Of a stretch of DNA of 64,000 nucleotides, positions 1 to 9,552 are shown in pieces. The translations under genes and the position numbers were made by a program. The notes beneath the pieces are model-generated. The model ran no database searches, was not told the origin of the DNA, and was given only the letters and a program-made list of their open reading frames with translations. How positions within the stretch are numbered: position 1 is the first letter of the stretch; each line of letters starts with the position of its first letter. Origin of the DNA: Bacillus infantis NRRL B-14911 (lineage in GTDB: Bacteria > Bacillota > Bacilli > Bacillales > Cytobacillaceae); the NCBI RefSeq assembly GCF_000473245.1, contig NC_022524.1:644501-708500 (forward strand). Reading direction: 5' to 3'.

Positions 1-1
1 T

Positions 2-1111
2 AAAGAACTGGTGGCGAGCGGCAGGGATTTAGATGCGGGAATTCCCTTGATAGAGGATGACGAGGCGGCTATCCTTTACACGTCAGGTACGACCGGAAGT
101 CCGAAGGGGGTGCTGTTCACGCACCGCAATATTCTTTCTGCGGCTATCATGATGGCGGTGGAGATGAGGATGAAGCCGGAAAGCCGCATGCTCCATTTGA
201 TGCCGCTGAGCCACTCGGCACCGCTCCATCTGTTCCTGATTGCAGGCACCTATGTGGGGGCAGCCCATATCATGGCACCCATTTTCACACCGGAAGTTCT
301 GTTAAAGCTCGTCTCTTCGGAAAAAGCGACCCATTTCTTCGGGGCGCCGGTTGCCTATCTTTTCACAGCCAAGCAGCCTGATATTGAAAAATACGATTTG
401 TCTTCGATGGAGTATTGGGTGTACGGCGGGGCTCCGCTTGGAGAAAAAGAAGTCCGGCTTGTGAAGGAGCGGCTGAAAACGGACAGCCTCTATTGTGTGT
501 ATGGACTGACAGAGGCCGGGCCGAGCGGGACTCTGCTGCTGGCTGGCGAACACGGACAGAAGGCTGGCAGCATCGGGAAGAGGGCGGCACTTGGAACGGA
601 AATCATGATTGCCGATGAAAAAGGCAATCCAGTCGAGCCGGGCGAGGTTGGCGAAATCCTTCTGAAGGGCGAAGCTGTCATGAAGGGATATTATAAGGAT
701 TCCGAAAAAACAGCGGAAATGATTAAGGGTGGCTGGCTCTATTCCGGTGATATGGCCAGATTTGATGAGGACGGCTACATCTGGGTCGTTGATCGGAAGA
801 AGGATATGATCATTTCAGGCGGGGTCAATATTTTCCCGAAAGAGATTGAAGAGCTGCTGGCCTCGCATCCTGCCATTGCCGAGACGGCAGTTGTGGGCGT
901 GCCGCATCCGGAGTGGGGCGAGACGGTTAAGGCATATGTGGTTCTGAAACAGCCTGGAAGTCTGGATAAGATTGAGTTAAAGGCATTTTTGTCAGGAAAA
1001 ATAGCTGATTATAAGATTCCGAAATTATATGAAGAAATAGAGGCGCTGCCGCGGAATGCGACAGGCAAGATTTTGAAGCAGTCATTGAGAGAACAGAAGG
1101 AATCTGTTTGA
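2..1111 (+). CDS. Acyl-CoA synthetase (AMP-forming), 5'-truncated
   Basis: Activates a fatty or other carboxylic acid to its CoA thioester through an acyl-adenylate. The reading frame is open to the left edge, so the start lies outside the window; the GTG at 11 is simply an internal codon. Visible ANL-family motifs are the P-loop YTSGTTGSPKG, YGGAPLGE, YGLTEAG, the SGD motif in YSGDMARFDEDGY, the hinge region DRKKDMI, and the C-terminal NATGKI with its catalytic lysine. About 370 residues are present against roughly 500 in the family, so about a quarter is missing at the N-terminus. The stop codon overlaps the ribosome binding site of the acyl-CoA dehydrogenase gene, so the two form an operon of fatty-acid activation and oxidation. 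Substrate cannot be read from the sequence. Confidence 0.93.
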   Translation, partial: KELVASGRDLDAGIPLIEDDEAAILYTSGTTGSPKGVLFTHRNILSAAIMMAVEMRMKPESRMLHLMPLSHSAPLHLFLIAGTYVGAAHIMAPIFTPEVLLKLVSSEKATHFFGAPVAYLFTAKQPDIEKYDLSSMEYWVYGGAPLGEKEVRLVKERLKTDSLYCVYGLTEAGPSGTLLLAGEHGQKAGSIGKRAALGTEIMIADEKGNPVEPGEVGEILLKGEAVMKGYYKDSEKTAEMIKGGWLYSGDMARFDEDGYIWVVDRKKDMIISGGVNIFPKEIEELLASHPAIAETAVVGVPHPEWGETVKAYVVLKQPGSLDKIELKAFLSGKIADYKIPKLYEEIEALPRNATGKILKQSLREQKESV

Positions 1112-1123
1112 GGAGGGGAACTT

Positions 1124-2797
1124 TTGAATTTTTATAAAGATGATCCTAATTTGGCATTTGTACTGAAGCAGTATATGTATGAGGACTTTTTTGCTTGGGC
1201 TGAAAAGGAGCTTGAAGCTTTTGGAGGGTTATGCGCAGGCGAGATCGACGAGCGTGCGGTCCATACAGACAGGGAAGGCCAGCCGCGGCTGATCAAGTAT
1301 GACAAAATGGGCAATGATATTTCCCATGTCTGGCTGAATGAGGGATATAAGAAAACGGTAGAGCAGACTTATAATGCGGGCATTGTCGGCTATGTCCACA
1401 AGGAGATTCCGGAGCTTGGGCGCAAGGGGAATTATGTGTATTCGTATGCACAGGGATATCTGCTGTCACAGACGGAGCCTGGCTTTTACTGCCCGGTCAC
1501 TTTAACGATGGCGACCGCTTATCTGATCGATCATTATGCGGATGAAGAGCTGAAGGAGAAGTATTTGCCTCATGTGATCAGCACGGGCGAGACCGAGCTG
1601 TTTGAAGGTGCGACCTTTCTGACGGAGAGGCAGGGCGGCTCTGATGTAGGCGCCAATGAGGTGAAGGCCGTGCTGGAGGACGGCCAGTACCGGATTTATG
1701 GGGAAAAATACTTTGCCTCCAATGCGGGTGCATGCGGAGTGGCAATGGTTTTGGCCAGGAGAGAGGGAGCGGCTTCTGGATCGAAAGGCTTGAGCTTGTT
1801 CCTTGTTCCATGGCGGAAGGAGACCGGCGAGCTGAACGGACTTGAGATCAGGCGGCTGAAGGATAAGCTTGGCGTCCGCGCTGTGCCGTCAGGAGAAGTG
1901 GTGTTCCACGGGGCAGAGGCCCATCTGGTAGGCGATGCGGATAAAGGAATCCACTATATGATGGAGGCGCTTAATCTGTCGCGGATCTGCAATAGCGTGG
2001 CTAGCATCGGCATCATGCAGCGGGCTTTTTTGGAGGCGAAACAATACGCTTTTGTGCGGAACGCCTTTGGCAGCAGGCTTGCTGACTTTCCGATGGTAAA
2101 AGAGACACTTGCCAAGCTGGCCTGCAAGCAGGAGGTTGAGACGAGTGCCGTGTTCAGTCTGATTGCGCTGTATGACCGGGTGGCGGCAGGCGAAGCTTCG
2201 CGCGAAGAGGAAGCGATGAACCGGCTTTTGATCGCACTGCTGAAGAAAGAAACAGCTGAGCAGGCCATTCATTTTGCGCATGAATCGATTGAGATGCATG
2301 GCGGGAACGGCTATATTGAAGACTTTGTCACACCGCGGCTTTTGCGGGATGCGCAGGTGCTGACGGTTTGGGAAGGTACAGCTAATATTCTGGGGCTTGA
2401 GATTTTGAGATTGATAGAGAAGTTTCGGGCAGATGAGCTGTTTGTTGGGAAAATAGAGACGGAGCTTGAGGGGCTGGATGAGCGGCTGCAGGAGTTTGCG
2501 GCACCTGTGTATGAGGGGCTGTTGAGGTTGAAGGAATTGCTTGCGGCTGTTGGACGCGCAGATCGCGATATGCAGACGTACCACTGTAAGCGTGCAGCTG
2601 TGCTGATGGGGAAAATCTATGAAAGTGTGATTGCTTTGAAGGATGCAGCTGTCGGTGGTGAGCGGAAAGAGATTGTAGCGCGGGTGTTTTTGAATGATAT
2701 TTGGGGGCTGACTGAGGTTTTGGATGAAGAAATGCTGCCGGTGACGCATTTTGATGTACTGATGCATGTGGGGGAAGCGGTGGAAGTGGAGGTTTGA
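1124..2797 (+). CDS. Acyl-CoA dehydrogenase, AidB-like subfamily
   Basis: Flavoenzyme that introduces a 2,3-double bond into acyl-CoA. It starts at TTG 1124, seven bases after a strong AGGAGGGG site. At 557 aa it is longer than a standard acyl-CoA dehydrogenase (about 380). It has the extended N-terminus and C-terminal helical domain of the AidB/large ACAD group: flavin-binding region FLTERQGGSDVGAN (about residue 165), IEMHGGNGYIED and the late WEGTANI motif typical of AidB-like members. Directly downstream of an acyl-CoA synthetase, so a role in degrading that acyl-CoA is likely. Whether it acts on fatty acids or, like AidB, in alkylation stress cannot be told. Its last ~50 bases are copied 513 bp downstream as part of a tandem duplication. 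Confidence 0.9.
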   Translation: MNFYKDDPNLAFVLKQYMYEDFFAWAEKELEAFGGLCAGEIDERAVHTDREGQPRLIKYDKMGNDISHVWLNEGYKKTVEQTYNAGIVGYVHKEIPELGRKGNYVYSYAQGYLLSQTEPGFYCPVTLTMATAYLIDHYADEELKEKYLPHVISTGETELFEGATFLTERQGGSDVGANEVKAVLEDGQYRIYGEKYFASNAGACGVAMVLARREGAASGSKGLSLFLVPWRKETGELNGLEIRRLKDKLGVRAVPSGEVVFHGAEAHLVGDADKGIHYMMEALNLSRICNSVASIGIMQRAFLEAKQYAFVRNAFGSRLADFPMVKETLAKLACKQEVETSAVFSLIALYDRVAAGEASREEEAMNRLLIALLKKETAEQAIHFAHESIEMHGGNGYIEDFVTPRLLRDAQVLTVWEGTANILGLEILRLIEKFRADELFVGKIETELEGLDERLQEFAAPVYEGLLRLKELLAAVGRADRDMQTYHCKRAAVLMGKIYESVIALKDAAVGGERKEIVARVFLNDIWGLTEVLDEEMLPVTHFDVLMHVGEAVEVEV

Positions 2798-2807
2798 GTG
2801 GAGTGGG

Positions 2808-2838
2808 GCGCTGAATCTGGGATTTGGCGCTTTTTTTG
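2808..2838 (+). terminator. Rho-independent terminator after acyl-CoA dehydrogenase
   Basis: GCGCTGAATC pairs with GATTTGGCGC (two G-U pairs) and is followed by a run of seven T. The same hairpin recurs in the duplicated block near 3320-3350. Confidence 0.8.
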
Positions 2839-2875
2839 TTTGTGCGGTGGGTTGGCTGGGGGTTCGGATGGCGGT

Positions 2876-3165
2876 TATTTGCGAGTTTAGGAGGATATTT
2901 GCGGGATTTTTGATATATTTGCGAGTTTTGGGATATATTTGCGACTTTGCTGGGTTTATTTACGAGTTTCCGATTATATTTGCGACTTGGGGTGGAGGGG
3001 GTGGCTCGGTTGAGCGTGCGGCTGGCTGGATGGGAGCTGCTGCCGGGCGGATATTAGCAACTTTTTCGTTTTATTAGCAAGTTTTCCAGTATATTAGCAC
3101 TTTCGCGATATATTAGCAACTTTTCAATTATATTAGCAACTTTCAGGTTTTATTAGCAACTTCGT
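2876..3165. repeat. 20-bp-period intergenic arrays, first copy
   Basis: Two successive arrays. The first has TATTTGCGA about every 20 bp from 2876 to 2990. The second has ATTAGCAA starting at 3053, 3073, 3093, 3112, 3132 and 3152. The motif half of each unit is conserved and the remaining ~8-10 bases vary. The period is not a multiple of three, so this is not coding. Confidence 0.9.
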
Positions 3166-3390
3166 CGCCAGGCCGCCACACCGCAACCCGGTGCCAGGCG
3201 CCCCACCCCGCAAAACAGCGCCAATTCTGCTTTCACGCTGCCAAGGTGCCTGGCACCACCATTTTGATGTGCTGATGCATGTGGGGAAAGCGGCGGAAGT
3301 GAAGGTTTAGGTAGAGTGGGGCGCTGAATCTGGGGATTTGGCGCTTTTTTTGTGCTGGTGCGGAGGTTGGCTGGGGGTTCGACGGGTGGT

Positions 3391-3662
3391 TATTTGCGAG
3401 TTTCGGAATTTATTTGCTAGTTTTGGGATATATTTGCGACTTTGTGGGATATATTTGCGAGTTTTCGTTTTTATTTACGACTTGGGGCGGCGGGGGTGGC
3501 TCGGTTGAGCGTGCCGCTGGCTGGAAGGGAACTGCTGCCGGGCGGATATTAGCAACTTTTTCGTTTTATTAGCAAGTTTTCCAGTATATTAGCAACTTTC
3601 GCCATATATTAGCAACTTTTCATTTATATTAGCAACTTTCAGGTTTTATTAGCAACTCCGCC
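3391..3662. repeat. 20-bp-period intergenic arrays, second copy
   Basis: Duplicate of the preceding pair. TATTTGC/TATTTAC starts at 3391, 3411, 3431, 3452 and 3472. ATTAGCAA starts at 3548, 3568, 3588, 3608, 3628 and 3648, an exact 20-bp step. Confidence 0.9.
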
Positions 3663-3833
3663 GTCAGAGCTCTCCACCGCATCCCGGTGCCAGGCACCAC
3701 CCCGCACAAAACAGCGCCGTTTCTGCATCCCCGCATCTCCGGTACCAGGCACCACTCCAAAAACCCACAGCACACCCCCTGGTTTCAAAATCCCAATTCC
3801 AGGCTATAAGATGAGAAAAAGGTGGTGGACTGG

Positions 3834-5153
3834 ATGGTTCTTAAGACAGAGGTGGCGATATTGGGCGGCGGAATCGGCGGGCTGACGCTGGGGCTGAAGC
3901 TGGCGCAGGCGGATGTGCATGTGACGGTGATTGAAAAGCTTGATGGTCCGTCGCCGGTGTATAAGGGAGAGCTGCTGCAGCCGAAGAGTCTGCAGATTTT
4001 TGAGCAGCTGGAGATCCTGAGTGAGATTGAGTATAACGGCCATAAGTTTTCGAGGATCAATTTTTCCGAGATTGATGAAGAGGAAGAAGAGCTGGCGATG
4101 GATTACCAGGTGCTTCCCGGGGAATTTGATTATGCGCTGATGATTGAGCATGAGACGCTGAAGGGCATTCTCCTGAAGCATGCGATGAGCTATTCCAATT
4201 TCGAATATATAAAAGGCGGGCTTGGCAAAGGGTATTGCGAAGACCGGCTGATTGTGGAGGTGCGGAAGCGGAAGGAGCAGTTTTCGCTGAAGGCGGATTT
4301 CTATGTCGGGGCAGAGGGCCGCAACTCCCTGACGAGAAAGAAGATTGAGAGCGAGACGAAGAAGATTGATTATAATCATCATTTCCTGACGGTGACTTTC
4401 CCGCGGCCGGACAGTTTGACAGAAGGGCAGATCATTACGGCGAAGGATAAGTTCCTCGGATTGTTCCCGCTTCCGGACAACAAGGTCCGTTCGGTGTATC
4501 TCATACCGGAGGGGACTTATAAGGAGTTTCAGGAGAAGGGGATCGAGCATTTCCATCAGAAGTACATCGAGCTGTACCCGGAGCTTGATGGTTATGTGAC
4601 GAAGCTGAAGAGCTGGAAGGATATTCAGCTGATGATTCCGACCGCCTTTTATGCAGATAAATATGTGGACGGCAACCATGTCATCCTTGGCGATGCGGCG
4701 CATACGGTCCATCCGATGGCCGGTGAGGGCATGAATATGGCGATCCAGGATGCCGATGTGCTCGGCGAGCTGCTGGTGACGATGTATGAGACAGGGAATC
4801 TCAGCCCGAAATGGCTGAGCTGCTATGAAAAAGTCCGCAAGCACCGGGCGGAAAAAATGATCAAGTTCAGCCATTTATCAGCACTTGCCTATTCCTATCC
4901 TTATCAGCTTGTGACAGGGATCAGGCAGAAGGGGCTGAAGCAGATCGAAAGGGACAAGAAGCTGCAGTTCAAACAGATGCTGAATATTTCAGGACTCGGA
5001 TTCTGGCAGGAAAGCCTGCTGGACCGCGCCATTCAGATCGGGATGCTGCCTGCCCGCGAGAAGAAGCTCTCGCCTGCAGAGAAGGAAAGTTATTTTTACA
5101 AAGAAAAGGATGACTATCCTTGGAAAACGAAATTGGCAGGAGGCGTGCTATGA
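3834..5153 (+). CDS. FAD-dependent monooxygenase/oxidoreductase
   Basis: Class A flavoprotein monooxygenase of the UbiH/PHBH-like family; it would use FAD and NAD(P)H to hydroxylate or oxidise a small organic substrate. The N-terminal Rossmann motif GGGIGGLTLGL follows the ATG closely. A second FAD motif reads GDAAHTVHPMAGEGMN (about residue 285), the classic GD(x)AH signature. GTG codons at 3822 and 3825 lie upstream, but ATG 3834 has AAGGTGG at a good 8-base distance, giving 439 aa. The last four bases overlap the methyltransferase start (ATGA), so the two products are co-translated and probably act on the same compound. The substrate is unknown. Confidence 0.85.
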   Translation: MVLKTEVAILGGGIGGLTLGLKLAQADVHVTVIEKLDGPSPVYKGELLQPKSLQIFEQLEILSEIEYNGHKFSRINFSEIDEEEEELAMDYQVLPGEFDYALMIEHETLKGILLKHAMSYSNFEYIKGGLGKGYCEDRLIVEVRKRKEQFSLKADFYVGAEGRNSLTRKKIESETKKIDYNHHFLTVTFPRPDSLTEGQIITAKDKFLGLFPLPDNKVRSVYLIPEGTYKEFQEKGIEHFHQKYIELYPELDGYVTKLKSWKDIQLMIPTAFYADKYVDGNHVILGDAAHTVHPMAGEGMNMAIQDADVLGELLVTMYETGNLSPKWLSCYEKVRKHRAEKMIKFSHLSALAYSYPYQLVTGIRQKGLKQIERDKKLQFKQMLNISGLGFWQESLLDRAIQIGMLPAREKKLSPAEKESYFYKEKDDYPWKTKLAGGVL

Positions 5154-6139
5154 TCTCGGAATATATAAGACTATTAAAAGCAAGGAACTGGATGAAGAAA
5201 AACCAGCCTTTCCTGTACAGCTGGCATGCTTATGTGGGATTTGAGCTGGATTTGTTCTCCCAGTTCAAGGATCCGAAGACGGTCCGCGAGGTGGCGGCGG
5301 CGCATGATTACCAGGAGGAGCTCCTCACCAGATGGGTGGAGGTGGGACTGGCGGTCAAGCATCTGAAGAAGAAGCGCGATGGAAAAATCAAGACCGCCTC
5401 AAAATTCAGCCTCCCCTCATCGCCTAAGAATCCGCGTTCGACAGGTGTCATCCTGAAGGAAATGATGGAGCTCCATATCCCGACACTGCTGACCTATCCG
5501 GATATGCTGCGGAAAAATGAGCGGAACACATTTGACAATGACGAGCACGGACCGACCGTGGCACGGACTTCCTCCCTCTTGGAGCAGCTCGCACTGCCAA
5601 AGATGTCCAAGGTAATAAAGAATAATGATATAAAATCGATTCTGGATGTAGGATGCGGCGAAGGAGGGTATCTTAAACGGATCAGCCAGAAACATCCGGA
5701 CATTACCATGACCGGTATTGAAATCAATGGAGATGTTGCAGAATCTGCAGCCGGCAATTGTGCTGACAATCCTAATATCAGCATCGTCCATGCGGATATG
5801 CAGGAATATGAACCGGAGAAAAAGGCAGATTTGATCATGATCAATAATCTCCTTCATTATATTGAGCCTGAGGAACGGGAAGGCTTGTTTGAGCGGATGA
5901 GCGGCTGGCTGTCGGATAAGGGGACGATCACTGTCATTACCCCGATTCTTCATTCCAAGAAGGGCGAGGAATTTTCAAGCGTCTTCAACAGCTTTTTCTC
6001 GGCATTTGAAAATCTGTATGCCACCCCGACGGAAGAAGATATGATGAAAATAGCCGGCAAGCTCGGGATGGAAATAAAGACCTTCAAGCCGATCATCACA
6101 GAAGGCGGATGGTATTTCGTTGAGCTGGGACGGGCATAG
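5150..6139 (+). CDS. Class I SAM-dependent methyltransferase
   Basis: The start ATG 5150 overlaps the monooxygenase stop codon and has AGGAGG at 5138-5143; a longer frame from 5120 has no such support. The protein is 329 aa. The N-terminal ~130 residues look helical, resembling the dimerisation domain of O-methyltransferases. The C-terminal Rossmann fold shows SAM motif I SILDVGCGEGGYL (about residue 163), an acidic motif II (TGIEIN) and HADMQEYEPEKKADLI. Coupling to a flavin monooxygenase suggests a hydroxylation-then-methylation pair, as in quinone or aromatic metabolite tailoring. This is inference; no biosynthetic core gene is next to it. Confidence 0.82.
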   Translation: MISEYIRLLKARNWMKKNQPFLYSWHAYVGFELDLFSQFKDPKTVREVAAAHDYQEELLTRWVEVGLAVKHLKKKRDGKIKTASKFSLPSSPKNPRSTGVILKEMMELHIPTLLTYPDMLRKNERNTFDNDEHGPTVARTSSLLEQLALPKMSKVIKNNDIKSILDVGCGEGGYLKRISQKHPDITMTGIEINGDVAESAAGNCADNPNISIVHADMQEYEPEKKADLIMINNLLHYIEPEEREGLFERMSGWLSDKGTITVITPILHSKKGEEFSSVFNSFFSAFENLYATPTEEDMMKIAGKLGMEIKTFKPIITEGGWYFVELGRA

Positions 6140-6141
6140 AA

Positions 6142-6170
6142 AAAAGACGGGGCAGGTGCTCCGTCTTTTC
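6142..6170. terminator. Terminator between convergent genes
   Basis: AAAAGACGG pairs exactly with CCGTCTTTT. The A-rich and T-rich flanks let it work for the methyltransferase gene and the convergent c-di-GMP gene. Confidence 0.85.
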
Positions 6171-6194
6171 CTGTGCAGATGGCAATAAGGCACT

Positions 6195-9100
6195 CTAGCT
6201 GAAATAATCAACCGGGCATTCTGCCTCTACTTGCCGGGAGCCGGGAATCCTTGTGCCTTTTTCGGCAGGTCCCTGTATTTCATTCAGAAGCTGGGTGAGC
6301 TCTTCCCGGCGCTTGTCATCTATGCTGAACTCCAGCCCATATTGTGTGACAAGGTCCGATTTTTCTTCTTTCCAGACAATATGCCCATCAAGGCTGAGTG
6401 TTTCTCCAAGAATCTTTGTTTGGATCTGAAAGAGAATATCCTGTCTGATTGGCAGTTTGATGTTGGTATACAATCTGGCGCCGCCGGGTCCGATATTTTC
6501 GATCAGCACTTCATTTTTGCCCATCTCGACCTGTTTATCTTTCAGCTTGAGGATGGTCAGGTCAGCACCGAGAGGGAGGGGAAGATCGATCCGGAAATAC
6601 TTCCTTTGTTTTTTCAGCTTGTCCAAGCCTTTACCGCCGTCCGGCAGAATATACCCTTCTTTTAGAAAGTCCCTGAACACTATGCCGGAAACAGGCCGGG
6701 AAAAGAGAAAGCCCTGGATTTCATCGCAGCCCTTCTTTTTGAGAAAATCCAGCTGTTCAAATTCCTCGACTCCCTCAGCGACTACCTTCATATTCAGACC
6801 ATGGGCCATGTCGATCAGGCTGGAGGTAATGGTGGCGTCCTCCAGATTGGAGATGATATTTTTGGTAAAAGATTTGTCTATTTTTAGCGTATTGAACCTA
6901 AATTTCCTAAGGTGCGTAAGCGATGAAAAGCCTGTTCCAAAGTCATCGAGAGACAGTTTTATTTTTAGCTGCCCAAGCTTTTCAAGCTCCTGGAGGACCT
7001 GGTCCGAATAGTGGATCAGGCTGGATTCGGTCAGCTCCAATTCAAGCAGCTTGGGGGATATGCCATGCTTTTGGCAAAGGTCCCCGATCATTTCGGCCAG
7101 ATTATTTTTGTAAAAGCGCTGTCCTGACACATTGATGGAGATTGGCACAAGGGAGAGGCCGCCTTTCTGCCATTCCTCCATCTTGGCTATCACATTTTCG
7201 ATCACCCAGTCTCCGATTTCAACGATCAGCCCTGACTCTTCCGCAACAGGAATGAATTCCATCGGGGATACAATCCCCCAGTCAGGATGGTTCCAGCGCA
7301 GCAGGGCTTCGGCGCCTGCCAGCTTATGGGTCCTTGGCTCGATCTTTGGCTGGAATTCCACGTAAAATTGGTCATCCTTCAAAGCATTCCGCATATCTCT
7401 TTCCAGGCAGTACTTTTTGAATGATTCAATATTCATGGATGCGTTGTACACCTGATGGCTGCTTTTGCCCATCTGCTTGGCATGGTACAGGGCGGCATCG
7501 GCATTGCGCGCCAGTTCCTCCGGCGTGCTGCCATTATTGGGATACAGGCTGATCCCGATGCTTGCCGTAATGAATAATTCGTAGCCTTCAATCTCGTAGG
7601 GCTTCTGGATGGTGCCTGTAATTTTCGCTGCCAGTCTGCTTGCATCCTCAATGCTCTCAACGTTCCGCGCGATAATGGCAAATTCGTCGCCGCCCATCCT
7701 GGAAGCAAAATCACCCTTCCGGATTGAGGCCGTTATCCTGTCCGCCGCCTCTTTCAGCACCTGATCGCCAATCGGATGGCCCAGGGTGTCATTGATATGT
7801 TTGAATCGGTCAAGATCCAGATACATGATCGCAAATTTTTCTGGATTTTTGCCCTCGAACAGGCCATTCAGGGTCTGGTCGAACAGGCGCCTGTTCGGCA
7901 GGCCTGTCATATAATCATGATAGGCGAGGAATTCCATTTGTGCCTCGGCCTGCTTTTGGGCTGTGATATCTGCCACAATGCCATCCAGGCGAATGAGCCG
8001 GCCTTTTTCATCATAGATGGGGATGAGGTGGTCGCTTACCCATTTGAGCTTTCCGTCCCTCGTGATGATTCTGTATTGCTGCCTGATAATATTTCCTTCT
8101 GATATTTTATTCTGATTGTTTATCACTTCCTGCACATCATCCGGATGAATAGATCTATTCCATATACGCGGATCTCTATACAGTTCTTTTTTTGTATACC
8201 CATAGATAGCAAGGATCGCATTAGAACAGATCAGAACCTTTTTGCCAGCGGGGTCGAGCGACCATACACCCACATCAGAATTATTATAAAAGCTCTTAAA
8301 TTGCTCTGTGTTCTCAGCCAGTCTGTCCTCTATTTCCCGCTGTTCCGTAACATCCCGTGAAATGCCGACGGCCCTTTCAGGACAGCCGTCACCATCGAGG
8401 ATCAAGGTGGACTGATGGTGGAGCCGGCGTACTTGGCCGTCCTTCCGGATGATTCGGTATTCCAGATCTGCCGGGGTCTTTTCCTCCAGTGAAGCATGGT
8501 AATTTTTCAAAAACGGTGCAAGGTCCTCCGGGTGGATAAAGTCTTTATAATAATCAAAAGAAGGAATGAATTCATCTTTTGATACTCCGAACATTTCATA
8601 CATATGCTCAGACCAGTAGGCGGAGTCTTCCTTGAAATAGTAGTCCCAATATCCGAAGTTAGCCGTCTTCTGGGCGAGATTGAGCCTTTCCTCCGCTTTC
8701 TGCAGCTTGCGCTCCTTTTCAGCCAGTTCTGTGATGTCCTTGGCAATCCCGAATACGCCGGTTATCTGATTATCTGTAATGATAGGAATATTTGTGATAT
8801 TTGCATCAAACTTTTCCCCGGATCTGTTGATGCCGGTCATATTGTAGTTTTGCGGTTTACCTTTTGCGGCCAGTTTAAACATGCACATCACAAGGCTCAT
8901 AGATTCCGGGGCAACAAATTGCCTGAAAGATATTCCATGCATGTCGGGATCATAATGGAACAAACGGACGAGGGAATCGTTAAAGGCTGTCACATCTCCG
9001 TTTAAATCCAGTGAATATACGGCATCCGGATGGTTGTCAAAAAGAGATCTGTACATCTGTTCACTTATGCTGAGCTTTTGCTTTAAGTTTTCTTCGGCTG

Positions 9101-9503
9101 TAATATCCTTTGAGATCCCAATGATCCCGATGGTTTGGTTTTCCTGGATAATCGGGATGGCGACACTGTTTAACAGAATCAGCCCGCCGTCTCTGCGGTT
9201 GATCCGGAAAATATGTGTTTGGGTAGAACCCTGCAATACTGCCTGGAAGCTTGTCTCTGCCTTGGGGAGGTCTTCCTTGCAGACAAAGGGAAAAAATCCC
9301 CTCTTTTGAATTTCTTCTGCACTAAATCCTGTGGCCTTAACGGCCGCCTCATTTACTTTAAGGATTTGGCCTTCTTTATCCAGTATGTAAGCCAGGTCTG
9401 ATGTGTTCAGGAATAAGCTCTCATAGATATGTATATTTTCAACCAGGGGGGCACCTGGTTCTTGAATAGTTGTTTTCAATTTATGATTTTCTATTTTTTT
9501 CAA
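6195..9503 (-). CDS. PAS(x4)-GGDEF-EAL-PilZ c-di-GMP turnover protein
   Basis: Cytoplasmic signalling protein of about 1,102 aa that can make and break cyclic di-GMP. Domain order: four PAS/PAC sensor domains (about residues 22-140, 142-270, 275-400, 405-530), diguanylate cyclase, EAL phosphodiesterase, and a C-terminal PilZ c-di-GMP receptor domain. The cyclase has an intact GGDEF near residue 604 and a product-inhibition site, RKGD, exactly five residues before it. The EAL domain keeps EALLRW (near 731) and DDFGTGFSSL. PilZ shows RKYFR near 969 and GPGGARL. There is no membrane segment. I place the start at TTG 9503, which has AAAGGTGA eight bases upstream; the frame is open to an ATG at 9542, but that has no binding site and lies in the riboswitch leader. 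A c-di-GMP-I riboswitch precedes the gene. Confidence 0.9.
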   Translation of the reverse strand: MKKIENHKLKTTIQEPGAPLVENIHIYESLFLNTSDLAYILDKEGQILKVNEAAVKATGFSAEEIQKRGFFPFVCKEDLPKAETSFQAVLQGSTQTHIFRINRRDGGLILLNSVAIPIIQENQTIGIIGISKDITAEENLKQKLSISEQMYRSLFDNHPDAVYSLDLNGDVTAFNDSLVRLFHYDPDMHGISFRQFVAPESMSLVMCMFKLAAKGKPQNYNMTGINRSGEKFDANITNIPIITDNQITGVFGIAKDITELAEKERKLQKAEERLNLAQKTANFGYWDYYFKEDSAYWSEHMYEMFGVSKDEFIPSFDYYKDFIHPEDLAPFLKNYHASLEEKTPADLEYRIIRKDGQVRRLHHQSTLILDGDGCPERAVGISRDVTEQREIEDRLAENTEQFKSFYNNSDVGVWSLDPAGKKVLICSNAILAIYGYTKKELYRDPRIWNRSIHPDDVQEVINNQNKISEGNIIRQQYRIITRDGKLKWVSDHLIPIYDEKGRLIRLDGIVADITAQKQAEAQMEFLAYHDYMTGLPNRRLFDQTLNGLFEGKNPEKFAIMYLDLDRFKHINDTLGHPIGDQVLKEAADRITASIRKGDFASRMGGDEFAIIARNVESIEDASRLAAKITGTIQKPYEIEGYELFITASIGISLYPNNGSTPEELARNADAALYHAKQMGKSSHQVYNASMNIESFKKYCLERDMRNALKDDQFYVEFQPKIEPRTHKLAGAEALLRWNHPDWGIVSPMEFIPVAEESGLIVEIGDWVIENVIAKMEEWQKGGLSLVPISINVSGQRFYKNNLAEMIGDLCQKHGISPKLLELELTESSLIHYSDQVLQELEKLGQLKIKLSLDDFGTGFSSLTHLRKFRFNTLKIDKSFTKNIISNLEDATITSSLIDMAHGLNMKVVAEGVEEFEQLDFLKKKGCDEIQGFLFSRPVSGIVFRDFLKEGYILPDGGKGLDKLKKQRKYFRIDLPLPLGADLTILKLKDKQVEMGKNEVLIENIGPGGARLYTNIKLPIRQDILFQIQTKILGETLSLDGHIVWKEEKSDLVTQYGLEFSIDDKRREELTQLLNEIQGPAEKGTRIPGSRQVEAECPVDYFS

Positions 9504-9512
9504 TGATTTCTT

Positions 9513-9538
9513 CACCTTTCTAGTAATCTGGCAAGGTG
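9513..9538 (-). promoter_or_regulatory. Possible SD-sequestering hairpin before the GGDEF-EAL gene
   Basis: On the minus strand CACCTT (9533-9538) is perfectly complementary to AAGGTG (9513-9518), which is the ribosome binding site of the TTG start at 9503. It lies between the c-di-GMP aptamer and the start codon. It is a simple candidate for translational on/off control. No run of U typical of a terminator follows the aptamer. Confidence 0.5.
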
Positions 9539-9552
9539 TCATGCTAAAAAAA

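Larger units (their letters stand above)
2747..3765. repeat. Imperfect tandem duplication, about 513-bp unit
   Basis: The sequence from CATTTTGATGT at 2747 recurs from 3260. Both units contain, in the same order, the last codons of the acyl-CoA dehydrogenase, its terminator, an array of TATTTGCGA, a spacer with GGCTGGCTGGA-like sequence, an array of ATTAGCAAC and a GGTGCCAGGCACC-type palindrome. The second unit has diverged and its copy of the gene end is not attached to a reading frame. No gene is supported between 2798 and 3833. Confidence 0.9.

Noticed and set aside
1889-2767. 292-aa frame antisense to the acyl-CoA dehydrogenase
   Set aside because: Long only because of the high-GC codon pattern of the real gene; odd composition (many His, Gln, Ile), no start signal.
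2766-3077. 103-aa frame overlapping the end of the acyl-CoA dehydrogenase gene
   Set aside because: It runs through the terminator and the 20-bp arrays, has no ribosome binding site, and its residues simply mirror the repeat. The duplicated copy of the region does not keep the frame.
3804-4874. 356-aa frame antisense to the FAD monooxygenase
   Set aside because: The sense strand carries clear FAD motifs and a binding site; the antisense product looks like no protein family.
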